A DNA stretch of 64,000 nucleotides from Halosimplex rubrum. GTDB taxonomy: Archaea; Halobacteriota; Halobacteria; Halobacteriales; Haloarculaceae. Positions 31,257 through 42,498 of this stretch are shown here, in pieces (position 1 is the first letter of the stretch; each line of letters opens with the position of its first letter). The DNA is taken from assembly GCF_013415885.1 (NCBI RefSeq), contig NZ_CP058910.1, forward strand, positions 1,860,001 to 1,924,000, given 5' to 3'. A program made the position numbers and the translations under genes. The notes beneath the pieces are model-generated. The model saw only the letters and a program-made list of their open reading frames with translations, made no database searches and was not told the DNA's origin.

Positions 31257-33344
31257 ATGACACGATCGTTGACAGGGCCGGCGGTCGCCGGCCGGCCGGC
31301 GGTGACACACGTGGAACTGACCGAGCGCGAGCGAGCGGGGCTGGCCGCGGCGTTCCGGTACGCACAGCGCCACGACCTCTCCTCGCCGCCCGACGAGGCG
31401 TACCGACGCGAACTCTCGGCCGCGCGGTGGGGGGTGCTCGCCCGGCTGCTCGGGGGACTCGCTCGCGACCTGCCGGACGCGCTTCCGGAGCCGCTGGTCG
31501 TCGACGCGACGGACCCCGACCTCCCGGAGACGAACGCCGACCCGCTGGCGTCGCTCGACGGAGACGCGCTCACCGCCCGGCTCCCCGAGACCGACGGGGC
31601 CGAGGACGTGCTCCTGCTTCGGTTCCCCGCCTCCGAGGCGGTCGTCGCCGCGTCCGTCGCAGACCGGCGAGCGTTCGGGCGGTTCGCGTTCGTCTCGCCC
31701 GCGGTCAGTTGCCGGATCGAGGCGACGGAACCGGTCGGGTCCCCGGAGTCACTGGTCCCGCTCCTCGACCGCGAACGCGCCTTCGACGCGCCGGAAGCGC
31801 CCGAGCGGTTCCGCGCCGAGCTCGGAGAGAGCGTCGCGAACCTCGCGCTCGCACGGTTGGCACGGCGAGTGCGGTGGGCCGACAGCGAATCGACGCCGAC
31901 CCCGGCCGGCCCGCCCGACCGGTCGAGTGTCGACGCCTCGGCCGCGTTCGACGGGCTGGTTACGGGTGGCCACCCCTTCCACCCCGGCGCGAAGATCAGG
32001 CGCGGCATGTCGCCGACCGAGTCGCTGTCGTTCGCGCCCGAGTTCGCCGACTCGCTACCGTTGCGGTTCGCCGCGATCCACCGCGACCGGGCGCTGGCAG
32101 CCAGCGTCGACGACCGGTCGCTCACCGAACGGCTCTACGCGACGTTCTCGAACCTCCGGATGGCGGTCGGGACGGCGCTCCCGTCGGGACGGCCGGTCTC
32201 GGAGTACGCCGTCGTCCCCGTCCATCCGTGGCAGTTCCGTCACGTCCTCCCGGACCGCTACGCGGCGGCGCGCGAGGACGGAGTCGTCGTCCCCGTCCCG
32301 TCGTACACCGTCCCGGTGACGCCGCTGCTGTCGCTCCGAACGGTCGTCCCCGAACCCGGGTCGACGGCGGCGGACCGGCCGCCACACCTGAAGCTCGCTA
32401 TCGGCGTCCAGACGACCAACGCCGTCCGGACGCTCTCGCCCAACGCCGTCACGAACGGGCCGCAGTTGAGCGGCGCGCTGACGGCGGCCTGCGACGCGCT
32501 GTCCGTTTCGGGGTTCGGCGTCCTCTCCGAACCGGCGGCGACCTGTTACGACCCACCTGGTGGTCCCCACACCGACGGCCCGGGCTACGACGACGCTCGC
32601 CACCTCTCGGCGCTCGCTCGACGCCACCCCGCGACCCACTCCGTCGTCGAGGACGACCGGCGTGCGGTGACGGCCGCCGGTCTGTTGGCACGGGCACCCC
32701 CGGGCCGCCGGTCGGTCCTCGCTGCCACGCTCGACTCGTTCGCCGACGGCCGGTCCGCGTCGGACCGCTCGGAGACCGTCGAGTCGTTCCTCGCGGCGTA
32801 CCTCGGCGCGGTGGTTCCGGGACCGCTACGCCTGCTCGTCGCCCGCGGCGTCGCGCTCGAAGCCCACCTCCAGAACACGCACGTGGTGTTCGAGGACGGG
32901 CGACCGACGGGCGCGCTCGTCGGCGACTTCGGCGGTGTCCGCGTCCACGAGGGACGGTTCGACGGCGCTGAGGTATCGCCCCATCCCGACTCCGAGGTGT
33001 TCACCGACGACGCGGCGGCGGCCCGGGAGAAGCTCTGGTACTCGCTGTTCCAGAACCACCTCGGGGAACTGATCGGCCGGCTCTGCGCGACCGAACCGGT
33101 GGCTGCCGCCGACTGCTGGCGACTGGTCCGGCGGCGGTGCGAGGAGACGTTCGACGCCCTCGCGGCCGACGACGCGGTGCCCGACCGGCGCGTCTCGGCC
33201 GACCGCGAGTCGCTGTTCGACGACCGCGTGGTCCACAAGGCGCTGACCGCGATGCGGCTCCGCGACGCTACCCACGACTACAGCCGGACGACCGTCGCGA
33301 ACCCGCTCGCGAGACACGCTCGACCGCGGGCGAGGGGGCGATGA
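31257..33344 (+). CDS. NIS siderophore synthetase, IucA/IucC family (first of two)
   Basis: This 695-residue adenylating enzyme condenses citrate-type carboxylates with amines to make hydroxamate or similar siderophores. Family motifs are present: GHPFHPGAKIRRGM (238-251), VPVHPWQ (320-326), a nucleotide-binding KLAIGVQTTNAVRTLSP (about 379-395) and EAHLQNTHVV (535-544). The usual RDxxG motif near the C-terminal catalytic site reads GDFGG (556-560), lacking the arginine seen in the partner. It overlaps the second synthetase by 4 bases (ATGA). The first 20 residues may be a leader extension. The exact substrate is unknown; amine-forming enzymes such as DAB decarboxylase are not in the window. 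Confidence 0.9.
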   Translation: MTRSLTGPAVAGRPAVTHVELTERERAGLAAAFRYAQRHDLSSPPDEAYRRELSAARWGVLARLLGGLARDLPDALPEPLVVDATDPDLPETNADPLASLDGDALTARLPETDGAEDVLLLRFPASEAVVAASVADRRAFGRFAFVSPAVSCRIEATEPVGSPESLVPLLDRERAFDAPEAPERFRAELGESVANLALARLARRVRWADSESTPTPAGPPDRSSVDASAAFDGLVTGGHPFHPGAKIRRGMSPTESLSFAPEFADSLPLRFAAIHRDRALAASVDDRSLTERLYATFSNLRMAVGTALPSGRPVSEYAVVPVHPWQFRHVLPDRYAAAREDGVVVPVPSYTVPVTPLLSLRTVVPEPGSTAADRPPHLKLAIGVQTTNAVRTLSPNAVTNGPQLSGALTAACDALSVSGFGVLSEPAATCYDPPGGPHTDGPGYDDARHLSALARRHPATHSVVEDDRRAVTAAGLLARAPPGRRSVLAATLDSFADGRSASDRSETVESFLAAYLGAVVPGPLRLLVARGVALEAHLQNTHVVFEDGRPTGALVGDFGGVRVHEGRFDGAEVSPHPDSEVFTDDAAAAREKLWYSLFQNHLGELIGRLCATEPVAAADCWRLVRRRCEETFDALAADDAVPDRRVSADRESLFDDRVVHKALTAMRLRDATHDYSRTTVANPLARHARPRARGR

Positions 33345-35374
33345 CGATGTCGGTCCTCGACCCCGCCGAGGGCGGCGGCGTCGACCTCTCGGAGGCCGAG
33401 CGCCGCCTCGCGGACGCCGTCTCGCTACTCCCGCGGGGCGACGGGGGTTGCCTCTACGACCGCTACCGCGCGGCGGTCCCCCCGGCACGGCGCGCGATCA
33501 CCCACCGCCTGCTCGCCGGCGTCGTCCGGGAGAACGTCGGTGGCCTGGGCGAGGAGGCCCGGACCGTTCCGCTGTCGAACGCCGACCGATCGATGACGGT
33601 CCCGCCGGGCCAGTCCCTGGCGACCGTCGTCGACCGACTCCGGCCGCTCCCGCCCGCCGCCGAGCGCGCGCTCGTGGTGCCGCTACCGTCGATAGACGCC
33701 GCACTCGCGGTCCCCGTCGCGGGGATGCGGGCGTTCAGACGGCCCGACCCGGTCGGCGACGCCGTCCGCTGCGACGCGGACGCGACCCGTCGACTCGCCC
33801 GTCCCGAGCAGGTCCTGCGGACGCTCTGGTCGGCCGGTCGACTCGGCGGCGTGACCCACGACGAGGTCGAGCGCGTGGCCGCGGAACTGGCCGACAGCGC
33901 GGCCAACCTCGCGCTGTCGTACACGCGCCGCGACCGCAAGGAAGCGTCGGTCCACGAGCGGGCCGCCGAGGCCGACTGGAGCGACGACCGGGCGTACCTC
34001 CGGGCGGCCGCGGACCCGCTGTTGCGCTCCGAGCGGCTGGTCGTCGAGGGCCACCCGCTGCACCCGGGAACGAAGCTCCGGCGGGGGTTCGGCCCGTCGG
34101 AGGTCGTCTCGTACGGGTCGGAGTACGACGCCGTTCCCGAGGTCAGGTTCGTCGCGGTCGCCGACGAGTACGCCAGCGGCGACGCCGTCGCCGGCGGGCC
34201 GTCGCTCTCCGAGCGGCTCTACGACCTGGTGCCCGGCCTCCGCGAGGGCGTCTCCGAGGCCGTGTCGACCGCGGGTCGCGACCCCGATGCGGTGACCGTC
34301 CTCCCGGTCCACCCCTGGCAGTACCGCCACGAGCTGCCGGAGCGGTACGCCCACGAGATCGACCGCGGCGTCGTCGTCCCCGTCCCGAACTGCGCCCTGC
34401 CCGCGGCCGCGACCGTCTCGCTCCGCACGCTCGTCCCGCGGACCGGCGACCCGACGCCGCCGCACCTGAAGGTCTCGCTGGGGATCCAGACGACCTCCTC
34501 GGTCCGAACGATCACGCCCCAGACGATCCACAACGGTCCCCGGGTCACCGACGCCCTCGACGGGGTGTTCGACGACGGCTCCTTCCGGTCGCTCCGGGGC
34601 ATCCCCGAGACCGCCAGCGCCTGTTTCCACGACCCCGACGGGCCACACACCGACGGTCCCGGACACGTCCGGGCGAAACACCTCTCGGCGCTCGTCCGGC
34701 GGAACCCGCTCGAACTCGTCGACGACGGGTCGCTCCCGCTGACCGCCGCGGCGCTGCTCGCCCGCGGCCCGGTCGAGGGGCGACCGCTGCTCGACGCGCT
34801 GGCCCCCGACGGCGGGACGGACGCGACGGCGGCGTTCCTCCGGTCGTACGCCGAGACGGTCGTCCCCGACGCGCTCCGACTGCTGGTCGCGTACGGCATC
34901 GGGCTGGAGGCGCACCTCCAGAACTGCGTCGTCGTCTTCGACGACGGCGACCCGACGGGCGCGCTCGTTCGCGACTACGGGGGACTCCGGATCTGTCGGG
35001 AGCGCCTCGCCGCGAGCGGTCACGCCGTCGACCCGTATCCCGGGTCGGTGACCGTCGCCGACGAGATGGGACCGGCGTACGACAAATGCACCTACGCGCT
35101 GGTCCAGAACCACCTCGCGGAGCTGGTTCGGGTGCTCGTCCGCCACCGGAACATCTCGGAGTCGCGCTGCTGGGCCGTCCTCTCCGCGGTCGTCGCGGAG
35201 GCGCTCGCGGACCTCCGTCGCGAGGGCGTCCCCGAGGCGTGGGTCGACGACGCGGCCGACGTCCTGTTCGCGCCGACCTGGGAGTACAAGTGTCTGACCC
35301 GGATGCGCCTGACCGACCGGTCCCACAGCTACGTCTTCGAGTCGGTGCCGAACCCGCTGTCGCGGCCGGAGTGA
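33341..35374 (+). CDS. NIS siderophore synthetase, IucA/IucC family (second of two)
   Basis: This 677-residue enzyme is a diverged paralogue of the first. It has GHPLHPGTKLRRGFG (about 229-243), VLPVHPWQYRHELPERY (about 320), KVSLGIQTTSSVRTITP (about 375-390), IGLEAHLQNCVVVFDD (about 525) and an intact RDYGGLRI (about 547). The pair probably performs two sequential amide condensations on one siderophore backbone, as in aerobactin or rhizobactin systems. The start ATG at 33,341 overlaps the previous stop; another ATG is 6 bases later. A gene for adding hydroxyl or acyl groups to the amine is not nearby. The product lacks a signal peptide and is cytoplasmic. Confidence 0.9.
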   Translation: MTMSVLDPAEGGGVDLSEAERRLADAVSLLPRGDGGCLYDRYRAAVPPARRAITHRLLAGVVRENVGGLGEEARTVPLSNADRSMTVPPGQSLATVVDRLRPLPPAAERALVVPLPSIDAALAVPVAGMRAFRRPDPVGDAVRCDADATRRLARPEQVLRTLWSAGRLGGVTHDEVERVAAELADSAANLALSYTRRDRKEASVHERAAEADWSDDRAYLRAAADPLLRSERLVVEGHPLHPGTKLRRGFGPSEVVSYGSEYDAVPEVRFVAVADEYASGDAVAGGPSLSERLYDLVPGLREGVSEAVSTAGRDPDAVTVLPVHPWQYRHELPERYAHEIDRGVVVPVPNCALPAAATVSLRTLVPRTGDPTPPHLKVSLGIQTTSSVRTITPQTIHNGPRVTDALDGVFDDGSFRSLRGIPETASACFHDPDGPHTDGPGHVRAKHLSALVRRNPLELVDDGSLPLTAAALLARGPVEGRPLLDALAPDGGTDATAAFLRSYAETVVPDALRLLVAYGIGLEAHLQNCVVVFDDGDPTGALVRDYGGLRICRERLAASGHAVDPYPGSVTVADEMGPAYDKCTYALVQNHLAELVRVLVRHRNISESRCWAVLSAVVAEALADLRREGVPEAWVDDAADVLFAPTWEYKCLTRMRLTDRSHSYVFESVPNPLSRPE

Positions 35375-35378
35375 ACGG

Positions 35379-37229
35379 TCAGTCCTCGGTCACGGCGGCG
35401 GCCTCGACCTCGCTGGCCTCGCGGCTCTCCTCGACCGCGGTGGTCAGCGAGACGTTGAGCCAGCCCATCGAGACCAGCCCGCCGAGGATCGTGACGGCGT
35501 TTTTGACGACGTGGTCGACGATCGAGATGGCGAACGCGACCGGCGCGGCCACGTTCGTGAGTCCGAAGACGATGAGCGTGAACGCCCCCTCGTAGAGCCC
35601 GATGCCGCCCGGCGAGAGCGGGAGCACCTTCGCGAGGTTGCCGACGCTGACGGCGAAGAAGGCGGTCGCGACCAGCGCGGGGGTCAGCGCGATGTCGGGG
35701 AACGCCGCGAAGACGACCAGCGCCGTCGCCACGTCGACGACCCAGATGACGAGGCTGCCCAGGCCGACGCGGGCGAACGCACCTCTGTCGCTGACGACCG
35801 CCTGCACGTCGCCGACGAACTGCTCGATGACGCCGGAGACGTAGTTGGCGTAGGAGTCGTTGCTGACCGCCGTGACGACCCGGTGGACGTAGTCGCTCTC
35901 CATGCGGGCGCTGGCGAGGATGGCGAGGACGCCGAGGACCGCCGCGGCGCCCACGCCGGCGGCGACCCGCAGCGCCGTCCGGGCCGCCGCGCCCGCGTCG
36001 ATGGTCTCCCCACCGATGGTGACCGGGGGAATCTCGGCGGCGATGGCCTCGGCGATCTGTTCGGTGCCGCCGGTCAGGACCAGCCCGACCAAGACCGTGC
36101 CGCCCAGCACCGTGATCGCGAGCAGGTCGAAGACGCGCTCGATGGCCAGCGACGCGAAGCCGCTGGGGTAAGGCACGTCGCGGCGGGCCTTCACGACGTA
36201 GGCGCGGACGCCGTCGCCCAGCCGCGCCGGGAAGACCAGATTCCCGGTCTGACTGATGAAGATCGCACCCGTCAGGAACCAGGTGTCCCCGGAGAAGCCG
36301 AGCCGGTCGAGGATGTCGCGGTAGCGCAGCCCCCGCAGCGGCCACGAGACCAGATACACGACGCCGGCCGCGGTGACCAGCGCCGGGTCGGCCCCGCTCA
36401 TCGCGTCGAAGACGGTCTCGAGGTTGAAGACGACGCTCACGGCCACGATCAGCGCGAGCATCACGAGTATCGATCCGGCGGCCATGCTCACCCGCCGGGA
36501 GATCCGCGGGCTCACCGACAGCTGCCACCACGTCCGGAGGATCTGACTCCCCATGCCGAACACGTCCCGGACGAGGTCGACCTTCGTGTCGCCTTTCGGC
36601 TCCCAGTCGACCGGGAACTCCTTGACCCGGTACCCCCGTCGCTGGGAGAGGACCAGCACCTCGGTGTCCCAGAACCAGTGTTCGTCCTCGACCTCGCTCC
36701 GCAGGGCGTCGAAGGTCTCCCGCGAGATGGCCTTGAACCCGCACTGGTGGTCCTGCATGTCCGAGCGGAGAAAGAGCCGGACGAGCGTGTTGTAGCCGCG
36801 ACTCGACACGGCCCGTTTGGCCGGCCGTTCGGCCTGGTTCTCGGGCATCCACCGCGAGCCGGTCGCCACGTCGTACTCGCCGGAACGGACGGTCTCGACC
36901 AGCTCTTCGAGGTGTTTCATGTCCGTGGCGAGGTCCGTGTCGAAGTAGACCAGCGTCTCTCCGCCGGCCCGCTCGAAGGCGTACTCCAGCGCGCCGCCCC
37001 GTCCCAGGCGCCGGTCGCTGTGGATGTGGCGAACGCGGTCGTCCTCCTCGGCCAGCCGCGTCGCGATCTCCGGCGTGCGGTCGTCGCAGCCGTCCTCGGC
37101 GACGATCACTTCGAAGGCGCCCGCGGGGAGAAAGGAGGCGAGCGTCTCCAGCGTGACCTCGACGGTCCGCTCGATGGTGGCCTCCTCGTTGTAGGCCGGG
37201 AGGACGACGCTCACCTCGACGTCACTCAT
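35379..37229 (-). CDS. aglD: AglD-like glycosyltransferase with flippase-like membrane domain
   Basis: This 616-residue fusion has an N-terminal GT2 glycosyltransferase (about 1-235): VSVVLPAYNEEATIERTVEV, the acid EDGCDDRTPEIA and a DxD-type YFDTDLATDM (about 93-102), then DHQCGFKAISRETFDAL. The C-terminal half (about 245-590) has about 8 membrane helices of the lysylphosphatidylglycerol synthetase/UPF0104 type, with FPARLGDGVRAYVVKARRDV. This architecture matches AglD of Haloferax volcanii, which charges dolichol phosphate with the final hexose of the S-layer N-glycan. The symbol is given by architecture; other GT2-flippase paralogues exist. It converges with the siderophore genes. Confidence 0.8.
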   Translation of the reverse strand: MSDVEVSVVLPAYNEEATIERTVEVTLETLASFLPAGAFEVIVAEDGCDDRTPEIATRLAEEDDRVRHIHSDRRLGRGGALEYAFERAGGETLVYFDTDLATDMKHLEELVETVRSGEYDVATGSRWMPENQAERPAKRAVSSRGYNTLVRLFLRSDMQDHQCGFKAISRETFDALRSEVEDEHWFWDTEVLVLSQRRGYRVKEFPVDWEPKGDTKVDLVRDVFGMGSQILRTWWQLSVSPRISRRVSMAAGSILVMLALIVAVSVVFNLETVFDAMSGADPALVTAAGVVYLVSWPLRGLRYRDILDRLGFSGDTWFLTGAIFISQTGNLVFPARLGDGVRAYVVKARRDVPYPSGFASLAIERVFDLLAITVLGGTVLVGLVLTGGTEQIAEAIAAEIPPVTIGGETIDAGAAARTALRVAAGVGAAAVLGVLAILASARMESDYVHRVVTAVSNDSYANYVSGVIEQFVGDVQAVVSDRGAFARVGLGSLVIWVVDVATALVVFAAFPDIALTPALVATAFFAVSVGNLAKVLPLSPGGIGLYEGAFTLIVFGLTNVAAPVAFAISIVDHVVKNAVTILGGLVSMGWLNVSLTTAVEESREASEVEAAAVTED

Positions 37230-37346
37230 TGGTCCAGCTACCGACGGGGACGGCCAAGAACCTTCTGTTCGCTGGTGCAGGCACCCCCTCGTGCCCCGGT
37301 TTCCGGACCGTGGACCGCGCTCGGTCGCGGCCGCCGGCCGTCGGCG

Positions 37347-39077
37347 TCAGTCGCCGGCTTCGGGCGTCTCGCCGTCGACGGTCGCGAACGACCGGAGGTC
37401 CGCGTCGGCGTCGACCGCGTCGACGGCGTCGTACGGCCGGTTGACGACCACATCGCCCGCGGTCGACCGCCCGATCCCCGGGACCGCGGTCAGCTCGTCC
37501 ATCGACGCCGCGTTGAGATCGAGCGGGTAGGGGACGCCGGTCACCGAGCGGTAGCCGTGGTCGGTGACCGCCACGTCGACCGTCCGCCCGAGTTCACGCT
37601 CGCCCGGCACTGCCACGAGCAGGGCGTAGGTGCCCAGCTGACGCCCGAACGTCTTGCCGTCTTGGTGGTACTCCAGATGCACGTCCGGGAGGACGGTCCC
37701 CGGCGGCGCCACCCGCTGGAGCATCGCGTTGTCGATCTCTTCGCGCACTTCGCGTTTGTACTGCTTGAACTGCTGTTTGTGGTCGCGGGCGATCTCCGCG
37801 CCGGTCTCGCTCATCTCCGTCCCCTCGAAGGCCATCACCTGCCGGATGTTGATCCGGCGGACCATCAGCCCCTCCTCCAGCACGTCCCGCAGGAACTGCT
37901 TGTTGTGCTCGAAGGTCTCCGACCGCTCGCCGTCGAGGCCGTGGACGAGGTTGATCCCCGGGAGGAGTTTCGGCAGGCGCCGCGAGGCGTCGGACCCGAA
38001 GTTCGGGGCGGAGTCGCGGTCGCCGCCGGGCCGCCAGCCCGCTTCCTCGTTGACGATCCGGACCGCTTCGAGACACTCCTCGGCGGTGACCAGGAGGTTG
38101 TTCTCCTCCTGCACCACGGGGTCCGCGGATTCGAGGCCGAACGCGGCCGTGTCGCCGGGCGTGTTGTGCTCGGCGATGATCCGGATCCCCTCCCTCGATC
38201 TCTCGGGGTAGTCGGTGATCGTCACCGGGTTCATGTTGTCGAGGTGTAGCGTCCGCAGGTCGGGCGCCACCTCGCGGATGCCGCCGTACAGATCGCGCAG
38301 CGCGTCGGGGTTGGGCGCCTCGCCGTCGCCGCCAAAGGCGAGGATGTCGGCCTGGCGACCGAGTCGAAAGTCCCGCACCCCGTGGTCCGAGAGGGCGTCG
38401 ACCTCGTCGACGACCGACTCGGCGGTGCGGAAGGCGGGGTCGCCGTACAGCGGTTCCGTGCAGAAGGAACACCGGTAGGCACAGCCCCGGGAGGTCTCCA
38501 TCTCGGCGATGAGGTAGTCGGGGTGGTTGGGGTGTTGCTCGACGACGAACGCGCCGGCCCGCGCCCACCGAGATATCTCCTCGTTGTCGCGCATCCGGTC
38601 GGAAAACCCCTCCAGCCCTTCGCGGACGAGGTCGTGGGCCGCCGCCTCCACGTCGCCCTTCGCGACGAAGTCGTAGTCCAGATCGTCGCGTTCGGTCTCC
38701 TCGGCGCCCTTGTTCTCCTCGCCGACGCCGAAGCGGATCGGGCCGCCCAGCAGGGTGGTCCCGTCGGCCTCCCAGGTGAGCCGGCGGACCTCGTCGGGTT
38801 CGGCGGGGGTGCCGCCGACGTACTTGCCGGGGACGGTCATGCCGCCGACGTAGATCAGCAGGTCGGCGTCGGCCACGTCGGCCCAGCGGCGCTTGTCGTC
38901 GCGCAGGCCGTCGATGGTGTGGTAGGTGATCCGTTCGGCGGGCACGCCGGCGTCGACGAGCGCCCCCGCGGTGTACCGGGGGTACGTCGAGATGTAGGGC
39001 GGCACGCCGAAGTGCGCCGGCTCGTCGACGTACCCGTCGACGATGGTCACGTCCAGCGTCGCGGGGTCTCGGGTCAT
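37347..39077 (-). CDS. Radical SAM protein with N-terminal B12-like and C-terminal HhH domain
   Basis: This 576-residue protein has an N-terminal cobalamin-binding-like part (about 8-150), a radical SAM core with the cluster-binding C199-x3-C203-x2-C206 in SRGCAYRCSFC, and a substrate-side TIM barrel through about 420. The late segment AASMDELTAVPGIGRSTAGDV (about 525-545) is a helix-hairpin-helix DNA-binding motif. The best match by pattern is the archaeal MJ1487-type radical SAM family, with no known reaction. It starts 116 bases upstream of the AI-2E permease end on the same strand. The ATG at 39,077 was chosen because the upstream frame is Arg-rich. A B12- or methyl-transfer chemistry is possible. 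Confidence 0.8.
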   Translation of the reverse strand: MTRDPATLDVTIVDGYVDEPAHFGVPPYISTYPRYTAGALVDAGVPAERITYHTIDGLRDDKRRWADVADADLLIYVGGMTVPGKYVGGTPAEPDEVRRLTWEADGTTLLGGPIRFGVGEENKGAEETERDDLDYDFVAKGDVEAAAHDLVREGLEGFSDRMRDNEEISRWARAGAFVVEQHPNHPDYLIAEMETSRGCAYRCSFCTEPLYGDPAFRTAESVVDEVDALSDHGVRDFRLGRQADILAFGGDGEAPNPDALRDLYGGIREVAPDLRTLHLDNMNPVTITDYPERSREGIRIIAEHNTPGDTAAFGLESADPVVQEENNLLVTAEECLEAVRIVNEEAGWRPGGDRDSAPNFGSDASRRLPKLLPGINLVHGLDGERSETFEHNKQFLRDVLEEGLMVRRINIRQVMAFEGTEMSETGAEIARDHKQQFKQYKREVREEIDNAMLQRVAPPGTVLPDVHLEYHQDGKTFGRQLGTYALLVAVPGERELGRTVDVAVTDHGYRSVTGVPYPLDLNAASMDELTAVPGIGRSTAGDVVVNRPYDAVDAVDADADLRSFATVDGETPEAGD

Positions 39078-39193
39078 TGGCCCTCGGTACTGGCTCGACG
39101 GGGATAAAGGGTCTTTTTCGGTCGCTCGCCGGCGGCGGTCGCCTCCGAGCGGCTCCCGCCCGCGGCCGGGGCCGGTCACCGACGGCCGAGCGC

Positions 39194-40294
39194 TCACCCA
39201 GCGTCCGCCTTTCCCCCGGTGGCCCCGGTCCCGTCGTCGGTCTGGTCGACGCCCGCTTCGTCAGGCGGGGCGCCGGCGTGTTGACGGCCGAAACAGTCGA
39301 GTGCGAGCTTCGCGCCGCCGAGGACGACCGGGCCGATGAACAGGCCGACGGCGCCGAAGACGACGAGCCCGCCGAAGATGCCGACGATGACGATCGCGGA
39401 GTTGAACGCGGCGGTCTGGCCGATCAGCGCCGGTCGCAGGTACGAGTCCGAGAGGGTGACGAACAGCCCGTAGACGGCGAGCGCGCCGCCGGCGGTCGGT
39501 CGCCCGACCGCGACGAGGTACGCCGATGCGGGGATCCAGACCCCGAACGCGCCTACCAGCGGCAGCAGCGTCAGGACGAACGTGGCGACCGTGAGGAAGA
39601 CGATCGCCGGGACGCCAGCGACGAACAGACCGGCGCCGAGCATCACCGCCTGGATGGCGGCGACGGCGACGTTCCCAACGACCGACGCCCACATGAGATC
39701 GTCCAGTCCGGCCCGGAGTTCGGCCAGGTCCTCGTCCGGGACCGGTAGCACCCACTCGATCCACGCGAGCAGTCCATCGCCGTCGCGCAGCAGCGTGAAC
39801 AGGACGAAGAGGGTGACCGTCAGCCCGATGAACAGTCCGGGGAGGCTCCCGACGAGGTCGACCGCGCCGTTCGTCACCTCCCGGATGGCCGCGGCGATCC
39901 GGCCCTGGTTGGCCTCGTAGACGGCGACCAGGTCGACGGCGTAGCCGTTCGCCTCGAACAGCCGCTCGATCCGCTCGACGTCGATGTCGCCCCGCTGGAT
40001 GGCGCGGACGACGTCGAACGACTGACGGACGGCGAGCGAGAGGACCCAGACGAGCGGGAGCAGGACGACCAGCAGCGTGGCGACGACGACGCCCATCGCC
40101 GCCGCCATCGGTCGGACGTACCGCTCCAGACGCCGCTGGAGCGGGTAGAGGATGTACGCGAGGACGACACCGAACAGGACGAACTGGAGGTACGGCAGGA
40201 GGACCGACAGCGCGAGGACGACGCTCACCAGCGCCACGGCGGTCAGTCCCGGCTGTTCGACGACCCAGGCCGGCGGTGTAGGGCCATCCGACAT
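39194..40294 (-). CDS. AI-2E family transporter (PerM-like permease)
   Basis: This 366-residue protein has about 7-8 membrane helices with the AI-2E/PerM layout. There is an N-terminal pair of helices (about 15-52: LTAVALVSVVLALSVLLPYL), a basic loop YPLQRRLERYVRP, a long amphipathic central region (about 105-160) and the conserved late segment PLVGAFGVWIPASAYLVAVG (about 255-275). Its members export small molecules or ions; autoinducer-2 is unlikely in archaea, and some homologues are Na+/H+ antiporters. The ATG at 40,294 was chosen; an upstream extension is basic. It is 84 bases from the ABC exporter upstream on the same strand. Confidence 0.85.
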   Translation of the reverse strand: MSDGPTPPAWVVEQPGLTAVALVSVVLALSVLLPYLQFVLFGVVLAYILYPLQRRLERYVRPMAAAMGVVVATLLVVLLPLVWVLSLAVRQSFDVVRAIQRGDIDVERIERLFEANGYAVDLVAVYEANQGRIAAAIREVTNGAVDLVGSLPGLFIGLTVTLFVLFTLLRDGDGLLAWIEWVLPVPDEDLAELRAGLDDLMWASVVGNVAVAAIQAVMLGAGLFVAGVPAIVFLTVATFVLTLLPLVGAFGVWIPASAYLVAVGRPTAGGALAVYGLFVTLSDSYLRPALIGQTAAFNSAIVIVGIFGGLVVFGAVGLFIGPVVLGGAKLALDCFGRQHAGAPPDEAGVDQTDDGTGATGGKADAG

Positions 40295-40378
40295 GGCCGC
40301 CGGTTCAACCGCCCGATATATTAGTTTGGTGATGGGACGGCCGATCGACGGATGGGACCCACCCACCGGGATGACCGC

Positions 40379-42337
<1,959 letters not shown>

Positions 42338-42498
42338 TGAGTGCCCGTTCGGCTCCGCACTCAAGTATCCCGGGCTTGCGGTCGGGCGCGCCGGCTCGGC
42401 GGCGCCGGGGGGCCGAAGGGGTCGGAGCCGCGGCGTTCGATTATCGCGGGCGAAAATCCGGCAGTCAGCTATAACACCTCCCTCGTGGATGATTTCGT

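Noticed and set aside
35511-38249. A 912-codon open frame on the plus strand opposite the aglD-like and radical SAM genes
   Set aside because: Antisense to two genes with clear motifs; the product has no motif and low-complexity composition.
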